Below are positions 10,042 through 20,429 of a stretch of DNA of 64,000 bases, in pieces. Every line of letters begins with the position of its first letter. Within the stretch, counting starts at the first letter, position 1. Under the pieces are notes generated by a model. It made no database searches, was not told the DNA's origin, and was given only the letters and a program-made list of their open reading frames with translations. Made by a program: the position numbers and the translations under genes. The DNA lies in NCBI RefSeq assembly GCF_028640845.1, contig NC_080548.1, positions 18,535,321-18,599,320 of the forward strand, written 5' to 3'. Source of the DNA: Ahaetulla prasina. Its lineage: Eukaryota; Chordata; Lepidosauria; Squamata; Colubridae.

Positions 10042-10335
10042 GCCAGTCCTTGACTTATGGCCACAACTGAGCCCACCATTTCTATTGCTATGACATTTGT
10101 TAAGTGAGTTCCTCCCCGTTTTATGACCATTCTTTCCTTAGTTGTTATGTGAATCACTGCAGTTGTTAAGTTAGTAACCAGGTTGTTGTGAATCTGGCTT
10201 CCCCATTGACTTTGCTTGTCAGAAGGTCACAAGCAAGTTTGAAAGTTCGAAAAAACAGTCATAAGACACTTTTTTCAGTGCCGTTGTAACTTCGAATAGT
10301 CAGCAAACAAACTGTTATAAGTTAAGGACTACCTG
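10042..10335. mobile_element. Tigger-like MITE, internally shortened
   Basis: Starts GCCAGTCCTTGACTTATGG after TA and ends GTTAAGGACTACCTG before TA. The central GATCACATGATC part of the family is missing, making it about 100 nt shorter than full copies. It lies 86 nt from the start-codon exon. Confidence 0.83.
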
Positions 10336-10420
10336 TAAATGCAGATTGTACCCCAAGACTATATTCATGTTAAGATGTATTTTAATGAAACAAAGAAAGC
10401 AAGCAAAGGGTATATATCAC

Positions 10421-10518
10421 CTGTCTTTACGCTCCTGATAAGATTTCTCAAAGATCTCCATTTGTCCAGAACAGGTAAGTCTTCAGTTCCGGTCTAGAAC
10501 GATTCCTGTCTTCGGGTT
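10421..10518 (-). CDS. L3MBTL-type gene, probable start-codon exon
   Basis: The minus-strand acceptor is GAATTTTGCAG (AG at 10520-10519) and the donor is GACAG|GTGATA. The ATG at 10461-10459 sits in a good context (A at -3, G at +4). It encodes MEIFEKSYQERKD plus two bases that complete the Arg of the next exon. Upstream in the same frame a TGA closes the reading frame inside this exon, so translation should start here unless an alternative 5' exon splices in downstream of that stop. This gives a short N-terminus of about 86 residues before MBT repeat 1, without the FCS zinc finger of L3MBTL3. The start is inferred; the exon is supported by phase and splice sites. Confidence 0.68.
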
Positions 10519-10524
10519 CTGCAA

Positions 10525-11580
10525 AATTCAAGAGTTCGCAATGAAAAAAATACTTCAAATATTTATTATGTAACAAATTCCCTCTCTCTGCTTTTTCAGC
10601 CTTTAATTGAATCTCACAATCTCTTGCAACTGAATTAATCACCATGGATTTTAATGAAAATGCTATGCCACTCATACCTAAGCCCCAAATCACAAACAGC
10701 TGACATGTCTGGTGATATTTTAATTGTGAAAGAAACCTCTGAGATGAGATGTCTGAAAATTTGTTAAATGCCTCTGGAAGCTCGTTTACACTGAAAAATT
10801 TCAGAGGAGAAAGCTATATGTATTCTTTGCAACAAAAGGAGAATGTTGTAGTACTTTAAAGAATAACAAACGACTTTAACAGTTGTTATAGACATTTCAT
10901 TAAAACGAAACCCTTTAAGGACACGTTCATGAAATAACTGATTGAACCAAGTATGATGACTTGATTGAATTTCAGAGCTTCTTGCTAACCAAGATGAATC
11001 CTTTAAATTCCAGTAATGTTTAATAACATTGGGAGATACAGTATATTGTAACTATGTATTGTAACCCTGCAAATAATGTATTATATTTGTATATGGGATT
11101 TTGTTTTGACATAAAATACATGTACAGAAGTTGGTTTTAGTCTTCTATGCAATAATAATAATACCTGAACGGAAGAGTAAATTATATTCGACTAAGCAGG
11201 GTTTTCCAACTTGAGTGTAGTGAACCATTCATTTATGTAAATATGTAGACCCAGGTTGAAAAAAAATATAAATTGGATGCACACAGGCTTGGGGATACAG
11301 GAAAAAAATGAGAGTTGAGATCAGATTTCATTACTAAGCAGTAAAAATATCCCTGGAAGATGTCTCATTAATCAAAGGCAAAGATGAAGCCAAAACTAGA
11401 TCCCCTAAGAAAAAATTAACTCAGGAATGAACTTCTGTATCCAAAAAGAACCACATTAATCCCAGTTATAGCCAATAAATTGTAAAGCTTCCAATATATG
11501 ATTTTGGCAACTCAGTTATATAATGTTGTACATAATCAGTCTGTGAGATTTTGCTGCAGACACTGATAAGGTGATCCACT
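10525..11580. other. Intron sequence, nothing recognised
   Basis: AT-rich, with no recognisable repeat boundary or coding exon. The longer minus-strand open frame at 10448-10693 overlaps the start-codon exon in another frame and is not used. Confidence 0.4.
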
Positions 11581-11584
11581 ATTA

Positions 11585-11700
11585 GTATTATTTATAAAAT
11601 TTATTGGCACCCATGTTACCATAGGGAACTCAGGGCAGCTTACAGTTACATAAAATCTAAAACATAAAAAGTTAAAAACAAATATTAAAACCAAAAACAC
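11585..11700 (-). repeat. LINE/SINE 3'-end fragment
   Basis: TTATTTATAAAATTTATTGG followed by AACTCAGGGCAGCTTACAG and an A-rich decay resembles the antisense 3' end of CR1-mobilised repeats seen elsewhere in the window. Short and diverged. Confidence 0.45.
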
Positions 11701-11799
11701 ATGGAGGAGGGTGGAGGCGGAGTGGGAGGGGGGTAGATGGGATCTGTTATTACTCAATCAACCACCTTCCAATATCTCAGGGGCTGCCATAAAGAAGAT

Positions 11800-12148
11800 G
11801 GAGTTAAGCTACTCTCCAAATTACCTGAGGGTAGGACAAGAAGCAATGGATGAAACTAATCAAGGAGAGAAGCAACTTAGCGCTAAGGAGAAATTTCCTG
11901 ACAGAACAATTAATCAGTGGAACAACTTGTCTCCAGAGGTTGTGAATGCTCCAACACTGGAAGTTTTTAAGAAGATGTTGGATAACCACTTGTCTGAAGT
12001 GGTGTAGAGTTTCCTGCCTAAGCAGGGGATTGGACTAGAAGACCTCCAAGGTCCCTTCCAACTCTGTTATTCTATTCTATTCTATTCTATTCTATTCTAT
12101 TCTATTCTATTCTATTCTATTCTATTCTATTCTATTCTATTCTATTCT
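11800..12148 (+). mobile_element. LINE 3' end with (TTCTA)n tail
   Basis: An open stretch reads INQWNNLSPEVVNAPTLEVF, then KKMLDNHLSEVV and a stop. The 3' untranslated end has GGACTAGAAGACCTCCAAGG and CCCTTCCAACTCTG, then 17-18 TTCTA units (12062-12148). The GGACTAGAAGACCTCCAAGG phrase is a CR1-type 3' end. TTCTA is the strand-equivalent of AATAG, the tail described for snake CR1-L3 elements. It is 5' truncated. Confidence 0.8.
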
Positions 12149-12149
12149 T

Positions 12150-13480
12150 TATACCTCCATTGTGCTCATCCCCAACAATTTTGGAAGGAAGTACAGAAGA
12201 CATTTCTATCAAAGAAATGTAGGGCAAATGTTATTTTGATAACAATTTCTAAAGTATTACCACTATGTCATAGTCACATATGGAATATATATTAATTTAC
12301 TTCAGTGTTCATGATGCAAATATATTTTGGCATAACATGAAGTAAACTACAAAAACCTAGGTATGACAGAGAATTCCATACACATGGCCCTACAAATATA
12401 TATCTATATTTAATTTATATTTATAGGGCCATGTGTATGAAATCCAAATCTGGAAAGAGAAAAATGACTGCCAGTATCTGGTAGATTGAAATGGGCTCAA
12501 AGATCATGTTAATATTTATTCATACAATTCAAAATACCATATTGGACTTTCCAAATGTGTGGTGTTTAGCTCTCAAATTTTAAGAAAAGACACAGAGGCT
12601 GAGAAATTCTAAAAGTAGAAATCTATACCTCTGGAAATCTTCCAGGTTGGGGGAAGCTGTTTCAGTATGTACAGTAATAATTCAAAGAGAAAAAAACAAT
12701 GTTTTTTCTACTAATCAGATAAGTTGTAATTATTTAGCTATCCTTAAAGAGTGTAGATAACATTTCTACTGCATTAATTTTTATCTCTACATAGGCTCTT
12801 TTTAATACTTAATTAGTATCTGCTATTGTCTACTAAGTCATTTTAATCAATGTTAAACATTAAGTTCTAATGATTTCAATATGAGAGATTTAAGAAGGTG
12901 CATTAAATCCAAGTTGATCTGATTTGATTGGACATTACCCCAGTTCGGCAATAGACGTGTTAGCAAGTGTGAAGGACAATATCATATTTTAAAATACAGA
13001 AATAAATTATAGAACTCTAAGTATGCAAAAAAAAAAAACCAAAAAATAAGGGAAGACCTTTTTTGTTTTAACTAGATTATAACAACTAAATATTATATAA
13101 TTTGTTCCACAATTAAATTGATTTATCACAGGTCGATATAACAATGCACTACTAAAAAATGCAGCTCAGAGAAATTATTGGTCAATAGATATACACTGAC
13201 CCAATGATTTCTATTAATGGAACAACAAGAGAATGCACACAGGGGATCATGACCTCAGCACAATTATATTTATATAGATAAATTAAAATTACATGGAGAT
13301 GATCATATTATTGAACAATATATTATTTTATTTTAAGATTATGCTAATTACAACACCACTCTTTAAATTAACCAACTGATTAAATATCCCTGTTATTGAT
13401 TACGAAAATGTGCCTAAACTAACTTTAAACATCATTCTCTGTGGTTTGCAAGCCTCAGTTCTGTGTATGAGGTCAGAAAA
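12150..13480. other. AT-rich intron sequence, nothing recognised
   Basis: No repeat or exon was recognised. A local inverted match exists around CATACACATGGCCCTA (12378) and TAGGGCCATGTGTATG (12424), a roughly 16-nt hairpin stem. Confidence 0.4.
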
Positions 13481-13492
13481 AACACTCTAGAT

Positions 13493-13615
13493 CAGAGGTC
13501 TTCAAACTTGGCAGCTTTGTGGACTTCAACTCCCAGAATTCTATGCTATGCTGGCTGGAGAATTCTGGGAGTTGAAGTCCACAAGTCTTAAAGCTGCCAA
13601 GTTTGAAGACCTCTG
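13493..13615. mobile_element. Palindromic hAT-type foldback MITE
   Basis: The two halves are near-perfect inverse copies: CAGAGGTCTTCAAACTTGG at the left and CCAAGTTTGAAGACCTCTG at the right, both with ACTTCAACTCCCAGAATTC inside. The flanks are CTCTAGAT (13485-13492) and TTCTAGAT (13616-13623), an 8-bp duplication with one mismatch. Relatives are at 58783-58938 and 62046-62180. Confidence 0.92.
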
Positions 13616-13634
13616 TTCTAGATACTTCTACTAT

Positions 13635-14010
13635 TGAATTCTTGGTGCTCTCTGAGCTTGGTTGCAGAAATCAGCCATCAATAGATAACATAGAGATAAA
13701 CCACATTTACATCCCATTCAAAAAAGTTAATTAAAAAAGCTAAGAAGGAAACAAAAAGACCAGAATGTATCTTCTCCAGCAATCAACACCTAGATAAACA
13801 GGGATTAAGAAAGATCCAGACAAACAATCAAGCAGAAAACAATAACCTAATCAAGGAAATACCAGGAAAATCCCATCTCTATCAACACTGGCACAACAAG
13901 CTACTGGGTTGAAAAAAGGGAACAAATACCACACTCTGCAATGTTACACAGTGAGTTAATGGAAGGTCTGTAAGCAAACAGAAAAGCTCAGAGAGTACTT
14001 TGCAAGGACC
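13635..14010 (+). repeat. Penelope-like-element-associated repeat fragment
   Basis: Contains GGTGCTCTCTGAGCTTGGTTG and CAGCAATCAACACCTAGATAA, phrases that recur in reverse in the 17.2-17.5 kb block next to a GIY-YIG-coding fragment. It is assigned by that association only. Confidence 0.45.
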
Positions 14011-14823
14011 TTGCATGGTTCAGCTCTGAACTACATGTATTCTGTTCTATTGTATATTTGTATTTCATAATAGCTAAATGAATTCTGCATCAGATAAAAT
14101 CCTGTAATGCTACTTAGCACTTAATGACACTAAGAAAGGCTGATAAAGAAAGCCTTTATCAGAGTAAACTAAATAAATTATATAATGCAAGTTGCAGTAC
14201 ATGAAACATTATTATGGATCTAATAAAATTTGCCTGTATGAATGCACAACTCCGCAACAGTTGACGGCAAAGAAACACAATCCTCCCATCTCCCCCCACC
14301 CCCACCATCTGGTCAGAACCTATTCTTCCATTCCCACCCACCCCCATCACAACTAATGAAGTTTCTTGGGTGAGAAACAAAACATTTTATTCTTCCTCCT
14401 CAAGGAAAAAAACAGTCCAGTTGCCTTTTGAAGAGCATCTTTCGGACAGTCCCAAAAGGTGGGGCTAAGAGGACGTTCTTCAAGAGGTAACACATATGGA
14501 ACAAGTTCTCAAACCAGATTCTGACCTATTCAGAACTACAGATTATTCCACAATGCTTCCCAATATCATATATCCACGAAAGTCATAACACCAAAAAACT
14601 GTGTTTCAAGTTTCCACAGATCTATATCAACGCAGAAGAAAGCACAGTGGGGGAAGATTGTGTATGCTAGCAAGTCCAAAGGACACTATAACCCATTTAC
14701 TACGGAACAATGGAAGGACAAATGACAATTGGTCGGAGATGTTTTTGGTCTGACAAATTGGTCTGACAAATTGTTTTTAGGACCCATTTTTTTCTTCTCA
14801 GTTCTTTAAGAATTGGAAATGTA

Positions 14824-15116
14824 CCTTGTTTCCCCGAAACTAAGACATCCCCTGATAATAAGCCCAATTGGGCTTTTGAGCTCATGCACTAAAATAAGCA
14901 CACACCCCAAAAGTAAGCCCTCCTCAAAAATATTTAAACACATGTGCAGCTGGTCCCTGCCATTTCCTCTGGTTAGGGTTAGGGAGACAGAGCTGGAAAT
15001 CAGGTAAGATGGCAAGAGGAGCCCCGTCTTGCTCCACCCGCCCCAAAATAAGGTCAAGCATTTTTTTTGGGGTTCAAAAAATATAAGACAGGGTCTTATT
15101 TTCAGGAAAACATGGG
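14824..15116. mobile_element. MITE with CCCCGAAA-TAAGAC terminal repeats
   Basis: The left end is CCTTGTTTCCCCGAAACTAA and the right end reads GTCTTATTTTCAGGAAAACATG, imperfect inverted copies. AATAAGCCCAATTGGG and AAAATAAGCACACACCCC lie inside. A GGTTAGGGTTAGGG motif inside it is only about two and a half telomere-like units. The superfamily is unassigned. Confidence 0.65.
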
Positions 15117-15653
15117 TATGAAACAACTTATCTCCGGGTAAAAACACCAGAATGCATTTCTTAAGAGAAAACTTGTCTCCAGAATCTTCATATTTGTTGC
15201 ACAGTGAGCCAACACTAGACATCCATAAATCCCAGCCCTGGCATCTGTTTCCTTTTGTCTGCAAATTATGAAGGAGGGCAATACATTTTCTCTATCTAGA
15301 CAAAAGAATATTAGGCAACTTGTTTCTATACTATGACTTGACACTATTGGAGAACTGCTATCAAGTAGGATAAATAAAATCTTGCTAGACAGATAGTTGC
15401 CCAAGAACGGTTGTTAGATTCATTTCTGAAATTCTAAAGATATACTGTGAAAGCTCATCTGTACTCAAAGCACTAACTCACACACTATACTCTCTACTAT
15501 GATTAATCTCTGTTCCAGGGTTTTTGGAGAGGTGTCACTTCACATTCCTGGCAACACATTAATCACACAAATTCTTCCACTTGAAAAATACAAAATTTCT
15601 TATCAGTTTGGCTCTGGAAATATTAAAGTTCAGAGGCACACTCAAGGGACTTA

Positions 15654-16031
15654 CCGGTAGTCCTTGACTTATGACCATTCAACATTACGATGGACCTTCC
15701 CAAAGCTAATTACTATTTTCATAGTTTTGGTGGCCCCACAATCATGTGATCATATTTTGGGTGCTTGGCAGCTTTCTCTTTGCAGCCATTTGCAGTATCC
15801 CACAGTCATAGGACTGCAATTTAAAACATTTTTGTCAATTTCTTCATTCCCAGCAAAAAATGGCCATTGGGGAATATGAATTATCTTAATGACTGCAGCG
15901 TTCACTTAACAAGCATGGTAAAAACTGATCATAACTTCGAATCTGTTCACACAATGCCTCGACTTATGACCACAAAAACTTATGATTGTAATTGTGGTCT
16001 CTTATCACGGTCATAAGTTGAGAAACATCTG
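15654..16031. mobile_element. Tigger-like MITE, diverged
   Basis: Starts CGGTAGTCCTTGACTTATGA after TA and ends CATAAGTTGAGAAACATCTG before TA. It keeps AATCATGTGATCATATTTTGG, but the interior differs from the 4.4- and 50.6-kb copies, so it is an older or sister subfamily. Confidence 0.75.
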
Positions 16032-16039
16032 TAGTTTGA

Positions 16040-17200
16040 TTAAAGGTTTGAGCGGAATTCCATGCAGCTTTGACTGCAGGGGAAGTCAAGGGGAGGGCAG
16101 AAGAGTAAATGACAACAGGTGTGTAAAGACACTATATGTGAGTTGTCATTTTGTCATCATCTTTTTTTTCAAATGCTGTTGTCATGCAGTGTGCTTCCCA
16201 ATGTTGCAGATGTTTCCCACTACTGGTACGATTCAGGCGTCATTTTTTTTTTTATTTCTGACTTTTCAATAGTGGACAAACATGCTTGGTTCAATTTCTC
16301 CTGCATGGTCTCTCCTATGGAAGGTGTGCACATAAGGGCTTCTTTGTCATTTGTTATGGTTACTCCATTTTCCTATGTTAATCTATATGTGTAAGTCATG
16401 TTTGCCGTGCTAAACCAACCATGGGAGACTTTCTAAGTTCTGTAGCAATTCCCATAAGGGGAACCAACGGAATGTGATCAAGCATGAACTGGCATGGTTA
16501 ATCTATAAGATACCATTCCAAAGAATTCTGAACCCACCTTCCTTTATTTCATTACTGCATGAATATAAAAACTTGAGCCAGCTTGCAAAAATACTCATTT
16601 TAGAGTTCATGGACTTAAATGCAGGGAGCTAGTTTTCTCTCTATTCAGCTTTGCTAAATGCATAATAGCTGTTTTATGCTCATAGTGATATGGGGACTAT
16701 TATTGGATTATTGGGCCAATAATTATACAACTATTTTCTAGAAAATAACTGAATTGGAAAACATGCCTTATCTTAAATAATACTGATGAAAAAATGACTA
16801 CCTTTGCACAGATTCTTAATCATCTTTTGGTTGCAAACTGCATTACACTTAATCAAGAGTGGAAGTATGAATAGCCAATTCATTTCATCTGCTAGGTAGA
16901 AAAAAACCTTGGGGAAATCAGACTATCATTTCATTTGTATGGGCTCCATGTCTGTTATTGTCTGAAGATAGAACATCATGTCATTCACTTTAATTAAAAC
17001 GACGTCCTTTGAAACATAAAGGTCTTCTGGTCTGAAGAATCATACCTGATTAGTGAGGCTCAATCTGTGTAACAACTTTGTGCAGTTAACATCAAACAGT
17101 TGTTCCAATTAGCTTGTGAGTAACGCTTAAGAACTATTGTCTTTAATGATAGCAAAGCACAATTTAAGGTTTAACACAGTAGATCCATAAACTCTAATTT
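16040..17200. other. Intron sequence, nothing recognised
   Basis: AT-rich with no clear exon or repeat boundary. Confidence 0.35.
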
Positions 17201-17209
17201 TATTACACA

Positions 17210-17475
17210 AACTAGGTAAGTGCTAGTAAGGAGTGGGTTTTGCTCTGTTTATATTCTAGTGGCTTGCCCTGTCAATGTTGGTAGGGGTAGATGTTCTTTG
17301 ATTGGGCTGTTTATAATCTTGGCTTCTTCGACAATTTCTTGATTGGGGTATTGTTTACTTGATGGTTGGGCCGATGTTAATCTTGGAGTTAATCTATGCT
17401 CCTCTAGGTGCTGACTGCTGGTGGGGAGGTGTTTTGGTTTCCTTTTTATCTCTTTTGCAGTCTGTAGATATTGCT
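17210..17475 (-). repeat. Penelope-like element fragment, 3' side
   Basis: The minus strand reads open for KEIKRKPKHLPTSSQHLEEH and PNQEIVEEAKIINSPIKEHL. It shares phrases with the 13.6-14.0 kb fragment. It lies on the other side of a LINE insertion from the GIY-YIG fragment at 18700-18895, and both are on the minus strand. Confidence 0.5.
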
Positions 17476-17483
17476 TATATCTA

Positions 17484-17572
17484 CCAATATAATAACAATT
17501 ATAATTATAATTATAATATCAATATCTACCAATATATCTACCAATATAATAACAATTATAATTATAATTATA
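17484..17572. repeat. Duplicated AT-rich minisatellite
   Basis: Two copies of ACCAATATAATAACAATTATA with a partial ACCAATAT unit between them. It marks the boundary of the LINE fragment to its right. Confidence 0.75.
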
Positions 17573-17579
17573 ACACCAA

Positions 17580-18620
17580 GGCAGTGTTTTAGGTCCAACA
17601 CTCTTTATACTTTATATAAATGACCTTTGCAATCATATTAAAAGCAACTGTGTTTTCTTCGCTGATGATGTTAAACTATTCAACACCACAGACAATGCAA
17701 CTGCCTTTCAAAAAGACCTTGATTATGTGTCAGATTGGTCTAACAAGTGACAACTTCAAATCTCAACCAACAAATGTTTTGTCTTGCACATTGGCAAAAA
17801 AAAATATATCAAAATGTAAAATACAAATTAGATGGACATGACCTTGTAGATGACCCTCACTCTGCCAAGGACCTTGGAGTATACATTTCTAAAGATCTAA
17901 GTGCCAGAGCCCACTGTAACAACATTGCCAAAAAGGCATTAAGAGTTGTTAACCTAATCTTGTATAGCTTCTTCTCTGGTAATATTGTACTACTAACTAG
18001 AACATACAAAATATGTACAATTCTCGAATACAGCTCATCTATCTGGAACCCGCACTGCATATTGGATATGAATACAATTAAGAGAGTCCAGAGAGATTTT
18101 ATGTGAAGAGTCCTCCATTCCTCTACCCGCAATAAAATACTTTATGCCATCAGACTCCAAATTTTGGGCTTAAGACAACTTAGAACTACGCCGACTTCAG
18201 TCTGACCTAAGCATAGTACATAAAATTATCTGCCACAATGTCCTACCTGTCAATGAGTACTTCAGCTTCAACCACAACAATACATGAGCAAATAATAGAC
18301 ACAAATTCAAGGTAAACTGCTCCAAACTCGATTGTAGAAAATATGACTTCAGTAAGAGTGGTCAATGCCTGGAAGGCACTACCGACTGTGGTTTCTTCCC
18401 CAAACCTCCAAAACTTTAATCTTAAACTTGTATAGCTTCTTCTGTTCACCTCACACCATTCCTAAGAGGTCTGTAAGGGGTGTGTATAAGTGCACCAGTG
18501 TGCCTACCGTCCCTGTCCTAATATTCCTTTTTATTCTTACTCTTTTCATGTAAATTATGTTTATACTTTTACCTATTATCTTATATATGCTTGACAAAAT
18601 AAATAAAATAAATATAAATA
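17580..18620 (+). pseudogene. Degenerate non-LTR retrotransposon reverse transcriptase
   Basis: Three frames together show GSVLGPTLFILYINDL, then FFADDVKLF (the RT catalytic FADD box), then DLGVYISKDLSARAH and RTYKICTILEYSSSIWNPHC. The 3' end has CATTCCTAAGAGGTCTGTAA and finishes in AAATAAA-rich sequence. These are the palm motifs of a Jockey/CR1-group LINE reverse transcriptase. Stops and frameshifts (for example after RVQRDFM) show it is dead. The same 3' end occurs at 53930-54165. Confidence 0.85.
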
Positions 18621-18699
18621 TAAAATATGTCTATTGATGGCTAATTTGTCAGAGTGCCAAGCTTCTAGAAATTCCCTAGAATCCCAAATTCTCTAGAAA

Positions 18700-18895
18700 T
18701 TTGGATTTGGCTTGGTCTAGGATGGTCTATTTTCCAACTGAAGCAATGGTTAAGTGTTCATATGTTGTGAAATTAAAGAGTTGTCATCATATCTTCTGAT
18801 TGCTAGTTGGTGTTCATGGATGTGTTCTGCCAGTTTTCTGCCTGTTTGTCCTATGTAATGGCTGTTGCAGTCATTACACTGTAATGTAAATTATT
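18700..18895 (-). pseudogene. GIY-YIG endonuclease fragment of a Penelope-like element
   Basis: The minus strand reads CNDCNSHYIGQTGRKLAEHI, then HEHQLAIRRYDD before degrading. The YIGQTGR core with a downstream HEHQ is the GIY-YIG endonuclease signature found at the C-terminus of Penelope-like retroelements. No RT part was found next to it; the LINE at 17580-18620 separates it from the fragment at 17210-17475. Confidence 0.75.
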
Positions 18896-18984
18896 TAGCA
18901 CTACTTTTCAGTAATAACTATCAAAGACTGACATCACCTAAATCCAGATAAATGTGATACAATATTAAGTCCTGTGTCCCAAAA

Positions 18985-19200
18985 GTGCTTTTCCAAAAAG
19001 CAACTGGACATTCTTGGGATTTTTTTCTTGAAAACATTTAGCTTTTTATCCAAGAAGTTTCTTTAGTTCTGAAGAAGCTTCTTCGATAAGAAGTGAAATG
19101 TTTTCAAGTAAAAAACCAAGGAAGTCCACTTGCCTTTTGGAAAAGCACTGTTGGGACAATGGTGATCTGGATGATTGAGAATCTCCACCGACATCCTGTG
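18985..19200. repeat. Recurrent interspersed repeat (GAAGCTTCTT family)
   Basis: Carries GAAGAAGCTTCTTCGATAAG, then CCACTTGCCTTTTGGAAAAG, then GATGATTGAGAATCTCCAC. The same order of phrases recurs at 23.09-23.46, 23.57-23.71, 29.57-29.66 and 32.2-32.31 kb. The class is not assigned. Confidence 0.65.
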
Positions 19201-19574
19201 GTTTCAATTTGCATTGAAAAGTCCAGAAGAATCAAATAACTCGCATTCTTGCTATATAGTCCTCAGGAGGTCATCCAGGAGTAAAGCATCCAATACTTTT
19301 CAGTGTATGCCAAACCCAAACTGATTATTAGATCCTGTCTAAGCATCAATTTCCTCCAAAGTCACAGATCTTTTTAATGATGCAGCTGTTTAAATTCGAA
19401 GGATCTAATAATGGCTCCTTTAGTTCAGGGTGAAATTTAAGACTTTTTGAAGTTCTCACAGAGAACCAATGCTAATATATGCAATAGAGTGCACCCAACC
19501 ACATGTCACTATGTAGCACTATGTCAGAAGCCAATGTGAGACCAATGAAGGAGAATATTTGTAGCTCAGGCTGA

Positions 19575-19665
19575 CATAAGGGTGCTTGGTGCTCTCTGAG
19601 CTTAGTTGTTTTCTTGCAGACATTTCTAAACGTCTGCAAGAAAACACCAAGCTCAGAGATCATCA
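19575..19665. repeat. Small inverted repeat
   Basis: GTTTTCTTGCAGACATTTC and its near complement around 19628-19648 (ACGTCTGCAAGAAAACACC) form a stem of about 20 bp. The flanking GAGCTTAGTTG and AAGCTCAGAGA extend it. Confidence 0.7.
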
Positions 19666-20165
19666 AGTACCCCCCAACACATGTGAGACTCAGCGCAGAG
19701 CAAGAAACACAAACTATGTGCAGTTAGGAAGCAGCTACAAAGAATTGCTAACAGACATACTCATCATTAAGATATCATACATTACTTCCTTCTATATACA
19801 AACATTTAAATTTACAAAATTTTACAATATGTAAAATGTTAGACCAATTGATGGGGATGACTGCATTTAAAATAATTTCCTCATATGGCTTAAGTTATTA
19901 TTCATTTAGTGTATGGCATAGGCCATAGGGCTTAAGTGACAGTAGTGAATAAAAATTGGCTTACTTCTGAAAAGTCTACCTTTAAGTAATTACTGTGTGG
20001 GTAATACTAATACGACACCATATATTCATTTCTTTTATTTTTAATAAATTTACAGACATTTCTAAAATTCTGTTTTTACTTTGTCATTATTTAAATTTAA
20101 ATAATAAAATTATGGGATACTGAGTATAGCTTAATCAGAAAAAATGAATTTCATCAACTAGAATT

Positions 20166-20428
20166 TTTTTTTTTTTTTGTTTACATTTATACCCCGCCCT
20201 TCTCCGAAGACTCAGGGCGGCTTACAATGTATAGGGCAATAGTCTCATTCTATTTGTATATATTTACAAAGTCAACTTATTGCCCCCCCAACAATCTGGG
20301 TCCTCATTTTACCTACCTTATAAAGGATGGAAGGCTGAGTCAACCTTGGGCCGGGCTCGAACCTGCAGTAATTGCAGGCTTTGTGTTCTTAATAACAGGC
20401 CTTACCAGGCAGAGCTAAATCAGGCTGT
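20166..20428 (-). repeat. SINE with CR1-like 3' tail
   Basis: Antisense copy of the element at 525-752. It starts with a T run, then ACCCCGCCCTTCTCCGAAGA, AATCTGGGTCCTCATTTTAC and GGATGGAAGGCTGAGTCAAC. A CGAACCTGCAGTAATTGCAG segment follows where the tRNA-like head should be. Confidence 0.75.
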
Positions 20429-20429
20429 A

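Noticed and set aside
12062..12148. Regular short repeats as a possible CRISPR-like array
   Set aside because: Pure pentamer microsatellite without spacers, in a vertebrate genome.
14970..14984. Telomere-like GGTTAGGGTTAGGG
   Set aside because: Only about two units, inside a MITE; not an interstitial telomere array.
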